The notes beneath the pieces are model-generated. The model was not told the origin of the DNA, did no database searches, and saw nothing but the letters and a program-made list of their open reading frames with translations. Both the position numbers and the translations under genes were made by a program. From assembly GCF_026745355.1 (NCBI RefSeq), contig NC_079210.1, forward strand, positions 19,812,123 through 19,876,122: DNA of 64,000 bases. Reading direction: 5' to 3'. This DNA comes from Beta vulgaris subsp. vulgaris. Taxonomy: Eukaryota; Streptophyta; Magnoliopsida; Caryophyllales; Amaranthaceae. Of the stretch, positions 49,801 to 63,100 are shown one piece after another. How positions within the stretch are numbered: the stretch's first letter is position 1; each line of letters starts with the position of its first letter.

Positions 49801-50501
49801 TGAGACTACTTTAATTTAATGAAGCTTTTACTCAGACTTGCCAAATGGATTATGGATCAATTTGCTTGACTTACATTTATATTCTGCAGAACGACGTGCT
49901 TGTACTATATACGATAAAAGCAAGATCTTACTGATACTTTTAACATAAGTTTATAAATCCATCACTTTTTCTTTACCTTTTTTTTTTCCCCTATCTTGGA
50001 TGATTTCCAGCTTAAAGTTTCAGAGTCAAATCTTATGGTGCCACCAACCAGCATGGCTGCTCATGCAGTTGATGACTTCATTGAAGTGGAGACAGAAAAG
50101 AACCCTGAGGTGCTAGGAAGTCCTAAAAATGTGGATAATGGCTTGCCATATATAATTCCTCCCCTTCCAACTGTATCAGAAAATAACTACTATCAGGTTT
50201 GTTCATCTAAATTGCTTTTAGATTTGGAATTTTAATTGGGCTTTATGTGATTGCGTGCTTGCATGAACTTTGTATTTCATGGGGTATAGTTAGCACTGGT
50301 TGTGTATAATTCTGTTCTACTAATATATGATTTCTAGAGCTCCTGATACTAGCTGTTAGAACAAGTAATCTGAAGAGTGCTGAGTTAAACTGCTTCAGTC
50401 CCTTGCTAATTTTGTTTGCTTTGATGTAGTATAAGGGTGATGACGGGAATGTTGATGTGGATGGATCCGAAGAAGAGCCTGAGGAAGTGGATATTGTGTA
50501 A
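34851..50501 (+). CDS. CCCH zinc-finger, coiled-coil protein (plant C3H family), 11 exons, 417 aa
   Basis: Exons: 34851-34977, 36635-36745, 36933-36963, 43376-43502, 43652-43708, 46523-46620, 46704-46775, 47017-47207, 49494-49675, 50011-50196 and 50430-50501. The lengths sum to 1254 nt with matching phases throughout. One zinc finger, C-X7-C-X4-C-X3-H, spans residues 12-29 (KLCVLYQRGRCARQTC). A basic Arg-rich stretch (residues 43-90, LDRKRSPNY) precedes a long coiled coil (about 133-230, LKQVQYEVDVLFNQRSEME onward). The tail is acidic (GSEEEPEEVDIV). From memory this matches plant C3H proteins of the C3H13/C3H40 type, which are of similar length and probably bind RNA in the nucleus. That function is inference. 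All introns are GT-AG except intron 7 (46776-47016), which is GC-AG. Intron 3 (6.4 kb) holds an LTR element and a MITE, and intron 8 holds a MITE. The gene looks intact. Confidence 0.9.
38243..38839 (-). repeat. Left (3') LTR of the intronic element
   Basis: Carries an 11-bp stretch (within GAATTCACTAGGTTTGGGCTC) that the other LTR lacks. Confidence 0.9.
39199..39498 (-). CDS. Short coiled-coil and CCHC zinc-knuckle protein of the intronic LTR element
   Basis: 99 codons. An N-terminal coiled coil (VLDALKATNVELQLIRAQLA) is followed by a CX2CX4HX4C zinc knuckle (CLKCQGLGHEEHQC) and an acidic tail. The knuckle is the nucleic-acid-binding motif of retroelement Gag nucleocapsids. No capsid-like Retrotrans_gag region is seen, so this is a reduced Gag-like protein. 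An adjoining open stretch in a different frame (38827-39192, Pro/Ala-rich, ending at the polypurine tract) may be a decayed continuation. It is intact and the only coding capacity of the element. Confidence 0.6.
   Translation of the reverse strand: MPYDHQAVLDALKATNVELQLIRAQLAALNTKVSTLERATKVHCLKCQGLGHEEHQCPNDEYVTKEEYILFVKQLLADEKVNSDDLVTIVPSSEKAPIQ
39966..40551 (-). repeat. Right (5') LTR of the intronic element
   Basis: Pairs with 38243-38839 at about 99 percent identity outside the 11-bp gap. Confidence 0.9.
40557..42993. other. Rest of intron 3 before the MITE
   Basis: No exon or recognised repeat. Short ORFs here (for example around 40902-41114 and 42231-42527) resemble no protein I know and are not bounded by usable splice sites. 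Confidence 0.4.
42994..43260. mobile_element. Stowaway-like MITE in intron 3, 115 bp before exon 4
   Basis: 267 bp with ends CTACCTCCGTTCCTTTTTCA and TTAAAAAGGAACGGAGGTAG, flanked by TA (42992-42993 and 43261-43262). The interior GGTCTTGTTTGATTCATCTC matches the copy at 24011. Confidence 0.88.
46391..46450 (+). pseudogene. Possible relic duplicate of exon 6
   Basis: AGCCTCTCTTCAAGG, then GGGATCTTGATGCTC, resembles exon 6 (AGTCTCTCTTCTAAA, then AGGAATCTTGAGGCTC) over about 55 bp, 130 bp upstream of the real exon. It lacks a proper acceptor and the full exon length. This is a low-identity match and may be chance. Confidence 0.3.
47440..47689. mobile_element. Degenerate Stowaway-like MITE in intron 8
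   Basis: TA-flanked; left end CTTCCTCCGTAATTTTTAAAG, right end ACTTTTTTTTAAAAAAGGGGGATG. Inverted ends are recognisable but eroded. Confidence 0.6.
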
Positions 50502-53500
50502 ATATCATGTTAAAGTTTATACTTTATATTGTGTTAGCTTTTGTCTCGTGCTTTTGGCTTGTGTTGATGGTAGGATTTTCTAGAAAAATCAAACATCGGT
50601 CAATTGTTAAATCAGTCATTAGCGAGACGCTTAGTGTAATAGAAATTTAGTCGTTTCCCGGAGTTTGCTTCATAGGAGTATTCCGAGCTCGTAGCTCGCA
50701 CTATAATGCTGCTTCGTGGACTATGCTAAGTTTTAACTTTTGCCTGGTGGTGCTGGGAGTTTCTTCACCCCTTCTTACTATAGTGTTTGCCTTAAGCATT
50801 GCAGTATAAAGATCACCATTTGCAAATAATTCAACTTCGAACAGTTATAACTTTTGATCCAGAGGTTCGTTTTTGACATGTAATATATCGTTGGAAAGAT
50901 CTTGAAGTCTAGTTTTCAACCTAATCGAAATTAAATAATTATCTTTTTTGTGTAAAATCTTATGGTCAAAGTGGTGAAGATGTATCATATATTGCCACAA
51001 CTATCTTTGAAAGGTCATCCAAGTGTCTAAATCTTATGTTCTTCTATAGGAGTATAGAGTACTTGCCATTACATCAAAAGACAGAATGACTCATGAAGGT
51101 AACTAACTGATAAAGGGATCTAAAATTGCACAACTGTAATTTAAATGGTCTAAAAACTAAGTTAAATGAGATTTAAAATGCATCTAAATGATAAGTTAAT
51201 ATCGACTTTTCTAACTCTTTGAAGGTAGACTATTGCTTGATATTTAAGATAAGACATAGGGAAAGAGTAAGATAAAAGGCTCCTCAAACAAGACACTCAA
51301 CACGGGTCACAAGCCAACTTCAATGTGAAAAACTAAGAATGAAGGGAATATGTACAAAACTATTCAATCCAAACATTCTCACAATTGTTACACAATAATC
51401 ATTCTTAACACATTGCTCCCCCAAATTGCCATGACTATTCATGATAATACCCTCACTTATGGACCAATCTAGTTAAATTTTTCCAATGATGGAGATTTTC
51501 TTGGCTATAAAGCTTCTCTCCAGTCCTTGTGGCAATGGAACGAATTAGGTACCAGTTAGGGTCGAGTATCAAAATCAACTTTTGGTTAAAGCAACTGAGC
51601 CTATCCTACATCCATGAAAAGTTTCATCACATCCTCTTGTGTTAATGAGATCCTTTTATTTAGTAATTTTACTACAATGGAGAAAATTTAAAATATTGTT
51701 AAGCTCCATTTCCTTGTTCCTTCCAACCTCCAAGAAGATAAGTTGGTTTGGGGTCTTACCCCATATAGAGAATATCATATTGAGACAGGTGTCCTTGTGC
51801 AAGGAATTTTTGATAGAAATTGCCCCAAAGTATAATAAAAAAAATTTGTCTAAAAAGCGTGTAATGATTGACTTCCAACTTCGCCTTGAGAATGCAAATT
51901 TCTTTACTCCCCAACAATGTGTGCTTTGCAATCTTGGAGTTTGTTTCACAATTATTCCTCCAGTGTCTTTTCACCCTAGATGTTTTTGCTTGTTAAGAAG
52001 CTGTTTTTTCTTATCCCCGACTTGCTGATGTTAATTTTGTCAGTTCTTTCTCCCATAATATAGGTATTTTTTTGTTGAATATTAGGGTTATAAAACTTGC
52101 TACGAAGGAAAGTGCTAGTGGTTTGTTTTATTTAAAACAAAATTATCCTTAATGAGGAATCTTTGAAATTTGAATACCCATCAAGGTTAGTCGACTCATC
52201 TTTAATCACTATAAGGATTGGATCTCTATTGTTGCTAAATTTGGTATTGTTATTCGCAACCATATAAAAAATATTTCTCTAGTTAGAGCCAAGTCTATGG
52301 GAGGTGATAGTGATGTTCTACAACTTAAGCTTGGAGTCATCAGGAAGGTATTAATGCGATTTACAATGTTCGGAAAATCCTCTGGATTACTAACAACATA
52401 CAATCTAATGTAGTATATATCTTTTTGCTTTCGTGAGGTTCGTTTTTCTCTATGCTTTAAGGAGGTCAAGCTATAGACTTCATGGCTCACAAAGGGCATG
52501 ATTACCCGCTTTTTTACTTTTCCTCTTTTTGTATTCCCTTTTCTCTTATCATCCGTAGGGTTATTTTAGACTAGCAATTGTTTAAAGCCAATCCTATTTT
52601 GTCCTTTCCAATTTTTAAAAATGAAGTTGCATAGAACACTAAAAATAGATTAAAAAAAATCCAATCACTTAATGCAAAGACATACCATCTTCGTATTTTT
52701 AATTGCATCATTTGGTTTTGTGGCACTATTCATCAACCAACTTTGCTAAATTATCGCGTATTATATATCAAAAAACATAGCCAAGTGGGGTCTTTTTAGA
52801 TTCGTTTTAATGAGAGAATTTCGAATATCATGTTTTTATAATTTTTACTTACACCAAATTAGAAATATTAACATTTAAAAAATCGTCTCCATAAATGTGA
52901 AAAAACAAATGTTGCAACTAAAAAAACATAGAGGTAGTAATCGATATAATCTTCATATAAGGTCCAGGGAATGCCGACAATTAATAGACATTTATAATGC
53001 AATTATATTTTAATCGTGACATAACATCGGAAGATCCTAAAATTGAAAATTCAAATTCTAAGTTCAACTCGAAACTACTTGGATCAAGTTGGGTTACACT
53101 ATAGATCCAACTAACGAAATCAATAACGTCGATTAACTACTTGCTATATAACACTTCACCTTTCACATCAATACATTGCTTCCACAAGGTTTTCACCCCA
53201 ATAGCAAATTAATGGTTGACCGGCGTATTTCAATTTCTACAAATAAAAACAAAAGATTATATCCTCAAAAAGTACATTTTGCTTGTTGAAACCACCACCG
53301 AAACCAAGACATCAGTTTGTTACCGATGCTTACAAAATTCCATTTATGACAATTCATTTTCATGACCTCAAACCAGCTATCGAATTCAAATGAGCAGAAA
53401 CATACACAATTGGCCCTTGCAGGAAATCGTTCATATTAATTTTTAAGTGAGCACTTGGAGGTCGTCAATAGCAGGTAGAGGACTAATAGACTCCCCTTGT

Positions 53501-54135
53501 TCTTTTTGCTTATTATTGCAAATAAATGCCGGCGTTCGGAGAAAGGTTCAACCTTTCTGGTTTACTTGGCACTAGAGGAATGTTATGCAAGGAAAAAAAA
53601 AAAAAAGAGAGAGAGATTGCAGCAAGCACGCACTTGATGAGCTGTTCCAGACCCTGATCGGAGTCTCATTTTATTAGTCACCAGTGAATTCCTTCTAGAA
53701 AAGAAGAATTGTTCATTAGTCAACATAACATTGGATCACGAAATCTAGCCATAATCCAGCTAAAAGCTAATTCATCAGCTTACACCAATACACACAGTAA
53801 AAAAAATCAAAGTCATACAAGGTACCACTAATGTACACACTGTGCCGATCTTTTCAACATTGGACTACAAACATTAATTCAGCAATCTTAATATTACACT
53901 ATGGCCAATAACAGATCTTTATATCCGTTGTTAGATTTCAGATGATAACTGAAACCAAACAAATTAAAGAAAAATCTTGCCCTCCACAAATAATTCTTGA
54001 CCTGCAATTCAGAATTGCAAGACAGAAATGAGCAATATAATCTATATCAATATCAGCATACCACAAAAGACAACAATCCAACAGCAAAGAGAAGAGTAGC
54101 ATACAAAGCATTTGCACATACTAGTCTTCAAAATA
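50502..54135. other. Intergenic region between convergent genes
   Basis: Holds the 3' ends of the zinc-finger gene and PEX22. The stretch 51600-52030 has an open frame with a CVLCNLGV motif after a run of hydrophobic and basic residues. That could be a decayed LINE zinc-finger/RT end (zf-RVT type), but the match is weak. A MITE relic is at 52682. A GA-rich run lies at about 53590-53617. Nothing else was recognised. Confidence 0.4.
52682..52937. mobile_element. Decayed Stowaway-like MITE
   Basis: The interior GGTCTTTTTAGATTCGTTTT and right end GAGGTAG followed by TA match the family at 24011 and 42994. The left end is eroded and its position approximate. Confidence 0.55.
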
Positions 54136-57100
54136 TTACACACATCCAAAGAAATGTTCCATAGATGTAGAACTGAACACATTAGATGCCAGTCGTTCAG
54201 GTCTGCTTGGAAAAATATGAAGCTGATATTTGATAAACCTCTGCAACCAGTAAGATAACACCATTAATCATGAAAAATGTAAAACATAGGCAAAGCAAAA
54301 CATGCAAGAGAAGGAATTACCGCCAACTGAGAGATTATTTCAGGATTTGAGTCAATATGCCAGTCCGGCTCCAGTTGCCGTACAAATGATGTACGCCCAT
54401 GCTCTGAACTACAAAACAGAACCTGCAATAGTACAATGATTTAGGAACCAGAGAAGATGGGTAGGCTTCAACTCGTATAAGCACCCCCTAAGTGCAAAAT
54501 ATTGATGTAAACCATTTATTGCTACTCCATTGCTGCATTAACATCCAGAAGCACTTTCACTCATTAGCATTTCTAGCAATTGAACAATATTTCCCCTTTT
54601 TAACCACACCTCAAGAGCTACCACTTCACAAATTAAAGATAGCATAGAATGAGAACAATTTTCAGTAAGGCTTATTCCTTATAGAGCTTCACCGATTATT
54701 TTATTACGAAACCAGAGGAGCTATTGGAGAGGGGTCATTTATTTGACTGTTAGGCGAGTTGTTTAGAAACATGGGTGTGCATGTGTAAATTAGTAGAGCA
54801 ACTGGAGCCACGTGAAGGCATGACAAAATGAGGAAAAGGGTTCCTAAAATAAGATTAATAAGAACGGCATTACCTCAAAATAAGGGTTCCTATTTGTTTC
54901 TCTCTTCTTCATAATGGCTACACCTAGATAGATGATAATGTGAATATTCTAATCATCAAATTCAAGATCAATAACCCTTGTTATTTGTGAATTTTCTCTA
55001 CAAAAGTTATGTTCCATATAACTTCTCTAATCGATTTGACATCATTACTTATTTCATACCATCAACCGTTCAAAATTAAGACGCAGTCGATTTTTTATTC
55101 ACAAATTAAATTGTAGAATAGAGAGCCTGCATTCTGCATCAATCAACACAACTATCTGCAATCAACTTTTACACACAGGCTACTTCAATGTGGCTCCTTC
55201 TCAAATATTACTCGTCATACTCTTGGATTGATCTCATATGCTTCAAAGTTTTCAATCAATATTTCATTGTTACCCGTGTAGACTGAGTTCCTTTTTCAAC
55301 TATTTGCAAGCACCGCCAGTTATCTTCTCAGCTTTCATTGTCTACATACCTTGAGTGCCAGTACATCCAAATATTACCGTAACGCCACCTTCAAGATGTC
55401 ATCTACTGAACAAAACTTGCAGTATCAATCCTCCTCAAAGATAAGAATATCAACTATATCACCATAGTCCCAGCCTTTACCACATTTGAGGCTCACGCAC
55501 TTATAAATTGCATTTTTTATTTGCTCATGAACAAAACTAAAACATGACACATGTAACCTATTGCAATAGCTTGTCAATCTAGGTCACACTTGGCTTACAA
55601 CTTTGTCCATCCATCAACTTTAGCTTCCAATAGGAAGTATCCTTTCTTGAGCATCAACTTACTTTTGGGGTTGCTCTCACTAAAGGTGGTGCGTGCAATA
55701 AAACACTAATTCTTGGCTTCTAGCTATAAACTATGCGCTAGAGCTTAGCTGTCATGGGTTACCTTTACAAGGTCTATCGTCTGATGCACTCTCATCTCTA
55801 GACCTGCTCAAAGCCTGTGACTTTGGAAATACCCAACAAGAAAAAGCAGATTTCAAAACTTCTTGTGTTCAAAGTTCAAACAGATCTTACTGACAATAAA
55901 GCACATTGCATCAATCAAATATCCTGTCATTTAAGTATTTATGAAAAGCTTAGACATCGTCATGAAGGCATTACTCATCAGTATCCTCACAAAGAGGTTT
56001 GCTTGTTTCTATTAACCTAATACTTAAAAAGCGTCCAACGCTTACATATTTTTAGAAGCTGCAAGAGTGTCACTAGCTTCATACGAGGCAGCCAAAATCA
56101 TATTACAAGAAAGTACACAATATCAAAAAAATTGAGATATAGATCAAGACAAAGATGGGCAAAGTGCCACAAGGGAATGCGCACAAAGGACAAGGACAGG
56201 GGATATATCTTAGTACTTTTGGTGGTCTGCAAAAGATGTATATATTTTGGTGAAGCAGCTTCCATCCGTGCTAGAACCATGATAAACCCTAATGAAACTT
56301 ACCTCCAGTGACATATAACTAACAGTTCAATATGAGTTGGGAACTTAGCAAGCAGCAATTAATGCTCCACAACCCATAAGTATCATCATTTCGCATTCTC
56401 CACTCGTAAACCATTTATGCAAATCAAAATATTGAGCAATATCCACCTTAGAGGAAGTATTAGTCCATAACAGCCAATAACCAACATGAACATGAACATG
56501 AACAGTAAAACCGCTAACGTAAATAACACTCCCTCTGTTCTTTTTCAATTGCAACATATAGCTTTTTCTAGAGTCTCCTATCAATTGCAACATTTCTCTA
56601 TTTTGTATCAGAAGACGCATTAAAAGGCATTTCTCTATTTTGTATCAAAAGACGCCTAAAAAGGTATTTCTCTCTCTCTTCTCTAGCATGATCACCTTAG
56701 TTTTAAAGGCGGGAAGGTAGTAAGGTGCAAAGTGCAAGGCGAAGGGAGGTGCAAGGCACGTGCATCAAGTAGGCGAGGCACACTTTGGTGCCAAAAACCT
56801 TAAAAGTAAAAAATAAAGTATATGTTATACTCTGAACAGCGTATACAACAAAGCCCCAATCCCAAAACGATTTAGGGTTGCTAACATGAATCGCCATAGA
56901 GAACGTTTTATATATAAGAAGTAAAGAGAAAAACAAATGTGAAAAGAGAAATAAAAGATCTGTTTGGAATTTGGATTAGAGCATTTCAAATGATGATTTT
57001 GGCTAAATTCGGCTGTTTGGGAATAGAAAGCATTTGGAATTGGATTTAGTCTAATTCCATACTGATGGCGATGCAGCATCACCATTGCTCACTAACGAGG

Positions 57101-60100
57101 CTCATTCCCTCATAGCCAAGGTAGGTGAAGCCATTGTGGAGTTCAAGTCCATGTCCATGAACAAGTAAAGTGAGCTCGAGGTTATGGTCAACTTAGTTCA
57201 TACTTGAACTGTTCTAGTTCATTTATTTCCCTTTGTTAAGTTGTTGTTTCCTTTGTTTCCTTTGTTTAAAGCGTGTCTTAGCTTGCTTTGAGTTGTTATC
57301 CCCTAAAGTTGTACTATTACGAGTCATTGTGTTGTAATGATTCTAAACTAAGTACAAGAGTCCTAGTACTAGTAGAAGTGCATGGTGCGCATGAATCCTA
57401 GTGCTAGTAGGAGTAGTAGTTTTGAATGTTGGATTAGTTGGAGTAGCTGCTACTTAGTTGCTACTTTGTAGGGCATTTGTGCATGTGTTGGAATGCCATT
57501 GCATTGCTGGAGCTGTTGAAGCAAGTTGTCCGTGAGACTTGCTTGAAAATAGGAACCACTTCCTATTGAAGAGACGTGCAAGTTGAACGTGCTTAGCAAG
57601 GTTTGAAGCGTGGAGTTAGTTCCACGAAACAAGGGCTGCTTACCTTGTTCTCCTCCTACTTGTCCATACACGTCCAAGCTCATTGAAGACATGTTCATCC
57701 ATGTTCGAAGTTTAGTGGACTTAGCGCATTTTATTTCTTTGATTTTAATTTATGTAAATTAGAAAATTAGGACATGAACTTGTATTTAAGCACGTTAATC
57801 ATCAATGAAAATCAATCGAAGTTTATGCCTAAAAAAAATCGAGTTTTATCTCAACCTTGAATCACTCTTGTTTCTTGGATTTGGAAACTTAAGATTAATT
57901 TGCCTTTGCTTAATTGGTCCTAGCTATTATCTTAGGAACTTTAATTAGCTAAGGTGGTGCATTCGTATCCTTAGAGAGTTAAAGCACGCTATTATCTTTT
58001 GTAAACTTTGGTCGAAGTTCATTGCTTCTTCTATTGTTTGCCATTGTTCGAAGTTAATCTTGTAAGCTTCGAGCGATACTCCAAGCCTACAACACATACA
58101 CATGCTAAAAACAAACCGAAATGAGGATTTTGACATTACTACTATAAACATGTCATTTCAAATTCAAGCTACCACATTTTTACTACTTCCTTAATTTCTC
58201 CATCTCCAACTATCACGATTTCCACAAAACCTTCAACTTCTCTCTCCTCAAGTCATCTATCCTCTTCATAACGAACTACAAAAAAAGGTGACAAAGAAGA
58301 GCAACTCCTGCCATGAACTTGAGCTTGGAAGAGAAGGACCCACCGTTAGTGTGAGCTTGGAAGAGTAGCAACATAGTAACGAAAGATTCACTGGACATTT
58401 TTTTTTGTTTGAAGAGAGAAATATGTGACAATCAGGAGAGGGAATAGAAACGGCAGATGAGAGGTATAATGCTGAAGATAGAAAAAGAAGAAGGTGATTG
58501 GTAGTTATTTCACTTATTTGTTTTTTTGGGTGATAATTAAGTCGTCATTTACTTCTTCATTACCTCGGCGAAATAAGTCAGAAGATCGAAAACTCCATTT
58601 TTCATATTTTTTTTTTGTGTTAGTTTTGGATTTAATTTTTCCCTTCTTTTTTTTTTCCTACCGACAAGATATAGATATTGGAGTGATGCATTTAGAATTC
58701 TTGTTTTTCCCAAACAGATGATTTGGAATTGAGTGAGTATTTAAATGTCTCATTTGAAATTAATTCATCTTATCCATACACCACATAGAAGGAAATAAAT
58801 AAAATACTTTGAGGGAAAAGGTATGTGAAAAATAATGAAAACAAAACGTAAAAGAAATTAGAAAGGTAAAAATCAAGCATGTCATCGTCATCATTTTACT
58901 CCCTCCACTTCGCCCTATCCAATGCTTTTTTCCTCAATCCCAAGTAAACAAATATCAATCTCAATCACCCGCTTTCAATAATTCTTAGGTCTACGCCTAC
59001 CCCTTACCCTACCACCACTTTGCCAATCTTCGAGCCTTCTAACTAGAGCCTCACTTGCTCTCCGTCTCACATGTCCAAAGCTCTCATCTTGTTCTCAATA
59101 GAAAGAACTCCTACTTTCTTCCCGATCATCTCATTCCTTAATCGAGCCTTTCTTGTATGTCCATACATCCAACATAACATAAGCATCTCCGCCACATTCA
59201 TCTAATGAATATGATTTTGTTTAGCGGTACCATGTACCATATACAACGCAACTCTAAATCGTGCGGTAGAATTTCCCATATAATCTACAAGCACGCCCAA
59301 TCACATAGAGACCCTATGGCACTCTTCCACTTTAAACAACCTGCTTTAATTCTATGAGCGATGTCTTCGTCCAATTCCCATATCATTTTAAATGATGGCT
59401 CCTAGATAGCAAAAAAAAGTCAAAACCTTGGACACTCTCCTCATCAAGGCGATTACCCCAGTCTCCCTGTTTCCAACATTACTATACTTACAAAGTATTC
59501 TATTTTACTTGTGCTGAACCTAAACCCTCTAGATTCCAAAGTTTGTCTCCAAAGTTCCAACTTATCTTCAACGCCTTCTTTCGACTCATCAATCAGTACA
59601 ATATCATCGGCAAACATCATGCACCATGATGTACTCCAACCATAATAATGAAACAACATAATAATTAAAAAATATACAAGCCGCTATGATTAAATATATG
59701 AGCTACTATCTACTGATTACAATTACTTAAAATAAATTTCCTAACTGGGATATCTAGTCTACTAATGAAATACAGCTACTTGTTGCAAGCTAGTATCCAA
59801 AAAAAACTGCAAGTTGTTATTCAAAGAAAAACAATCTGAGTAGAGGCTAAGAGCAACAGAAGCAAAACAGAAGAAGACATAAGGAAGAGAAGGTTAAAAA
59901 AATTTCAAAAAAGAACAAAGAACACGTGACTAAACTCACTCTTAGAGAGTGGGGTATAGGTCGAAGAAAGAGAAGGCGAAGAGAGGATCAAAGAGAGAGG
60001 ACGAAAGAAGAAGAGCATATCGAAGAAAGCGGAGAGAACGAGTGAACAACTGACCTAGAAAGCTTAACTCATCACAAAACGCCAGCACATCTGGTCCAGA

Positions 60101-63100
60101 AAACCACTAGATATTGATTGCTAGCCAACTCTATATACCCAATTATCAAAAATTTCCCGAATGCTTCGTAAATCGCGTACTATGGTTTTTCTAAAATTAG
60201 GGCTTCCAATTTAGGGGTAATTTGAAGTAATTTCGCGCAATTAATTGAGGGCCTTTGCTCGAATCTACATCTTAAAGACTGGGTAAGAATTAATTTGGTT
60301 TTTTTTTCATGTTTTAAACTCAAATCTCCTCTTTCTCACGCTTCTTTAACCAAAGGTGACCCAGATTGTGGGCCTTATGCCTTAGAAAAAGCGGTATGAG
60401 GCACGGCCTTGGTGAACTTATTGTATTGCGTTGTTGAATGCGTTTAGAAAATCATCCCTTTTTTCCAATTTCCTTTAAAAGTGTGCCAAGCCCCTATGTT
60501 GCAATAGATCGAGAAGGGAGGAAGTAATTCATTAAGTTAAAGCCACTAAATGAGTGACCAACTTTACTGTTCCTTATAGAAAGCTTGTGTGAAAACTATA
60601 CCGCTAACCAACAAGGATGCCCACTACTTGTTATGGATTTTCATCCCTCATCCTTCACAGCTTGCATGAAGACTTGCACATAATGTAATAATAAAATCCT
60701 TTGATGAGATACAACTATTTGAACTTTTTAAAATTAGAATCTCTACCTTGTCTTTGACTAAACCTCCGAATGTGAAAATTCCTGCTTCCTCCAAAGCCGA
60801 AAGAACTTTTTTCTGTACAATCAAAATAATTGATGAGCAACTAAGGTTCAGAACATCAACATCTTGAATAACAGAAGCAGTGATTATGAAACATGTCATC
60901 CCCTATAAGCTAAAAAAAAGCATCCACATCCGTCAACAAGCATCACAAATAATAATAGGAGCAATTTTCTACATCAGGTATATAGACATCCAAACTAAAA
61001 TCCAGGCTCGTGTTTGCGAGGAGTTGAAGAAAGAGAAATAAGATCTTTTTACAGGGTAGTGAAAGCATATGTGCACAAAATGATATGAAAAAGGACAATA
61101 AGCAGTTATACAACATTGGGAATTAATATAGCAAATATAAATGGAAGACTGTAGAGATTTAATGATGTTCACTATGAAATAGGGACTCAAATTGAAACTG
61201 AAAAAATAGCAGGGAGAGCTGCCAATGGAATGATGGAATTCAATCAGCTTATACCTAAAATCACACACACACACGCAAACATACAGACAGGAGAGAAAGA
61301 AATGTAAAGAAAGCGAATGAAATTGATATGACATGAGGTAGCTCATCAACATACATCCCACAATGTAGTTTGTAGATTTTTTTTTTGGTGTGTTTTTTTC
61401 ATCCGGAGGGGGAGGGGAGGGAGGGGGGGGGGGGGGGGTAGTGCAGAAACCTACACACTAATTCCAGGGCACATAAAGATATTACGATATTTTACAGTGA
61501 AATTTCTTAATATTCTCATAAGTAAAAGGACAAGAATCATATGAATTTAGCTTTAAGGATAAGAAACTCTAGAGATTAGAAATATGTTGTTCCATATTAG
61601 AAGAGGCAGCAGTATGCAATTAAAAAAAAAAAAGATGAGGCTAAAACAAGTCTAGAGTTGATAGATCCTGTTAGGAAAAGATATTTAATGAATTTAGCTT
61701 TAAAAAAAAAAAATTCCTAACACATACAGAAGCACACAGCATGATAGAAGAATAGAAAGTCCAGGGAAAACAAAACTTAAGCGTCATGACACATTGGTAT
61801 GCTACAGAAAGTTTAATATATACTTCGCTTTCATCATCAAGAACTCTCTCCATGAGATATAGGTCACAAAATTTTGTAATCTCCAACAACACTTCCAATA
61901 CGGAGGATCTAACTGTTGCTTTCTTCTGCATTAAACAAGGTGAAAGTTAGAACGCACTAAAGTAACATTCCTTTGTTCATACAAAGACCTAGAGATTTTG
62001 AAAAAATTAATAATGATACCTGAAGCTCTTCCGGACTAGTTTCTTCAAGTACAACACCAAGCAAGCAGCAGGTTACCTATTCACAGATTAAGGCCATGGC
62101 GGTGATTATTCAATTAATAAAAGGTTTTGCTTAACTTAGCATGCATATGAGAACAAACAGTGCATCAACGGGGTCCCACTCATTTTGAAACTTCTGTAAT
62201 CTAAACTCAATAAGTTGTTTGCTATCGAGAACAAAGTCATAACTATAATATTAACCAAGAAACTAGCAAACTACTATTTCAGCATAACCAAGTAAGGAGG
62301 TAAAATATTATCAACTTCTAAAGTCTCCAGCTAATGATGACAGCTTTACTACATTACATATATAAATTTAAAACCCCAATAAAAAAAATCAGGCAATCTT
62401 ACACTGGGAAACAATTGTAGTTGTTTTTCACAATCACAATGAATGCAACATCTCAAAGTGCAATCTCACCGGTGTTGACTATGTTTCATAACTACCTAAC
62501 AAACTTAAAAATATATTTCATTATCACGATTCAAGAGTTCTGGAATGTTCTATTATTAAACATGAAAGACATATTGTTAAAATATTATCTTGGTATTTTG
62601 TGAGGCAATAAGAGTTTTCACAGTTATAATACTTACACAAGAGTTTAAATTTTCTTAAATATGTTAGTAATACAAATACAGATACCCCGTTTTTATTTTT
62701 GAATGACAAACAGCAGTTTAAAAGATATCAAACAGGTAAAAGCAATGATATAAACATTCACAGAAGTTATCATGTTGTGATGATACCCAAGTAACTCAAC
62801 AGATACAGAAAACACTAAATGAGTAAAACTAGCTTGGCATTATAATTTAAAAAAATAAAGACCTTGCCATGCATAAATCTCCACAATGTTGTCCCCATAC
62901 GAGGGGCAAGGAAAAGAGAGAGCAAGGCTTAGGTAGAGAGGAGAGGGAGAGATCAAGCCTTAAGTCTAATATATGGCCTAAGGCCATTCACTAATCTCTC
63001 TCCACTGCTCCATAAGTCTGTACGGGTAGTCGGGTACGATTGTGTTTTTCTATATGATTTTTTAGAAGAAACAAAAATAAATTCTGAAGTTTTAGTTCAT

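Noticed and set aside
51639..52028. 129-codon ORF as a gene
   Set aside because: No start context, neighbouring exons or convincing homology. A weak CVLC motif suggests at most a decayed LINE end.
57450..57698. 82-codon minus-strand ORF as an extra PEX22 exon
   Set aside because: PEX22 homology is continuous from the exon at 60747 to that at 54422 with matching phase, leaving no missing residues.
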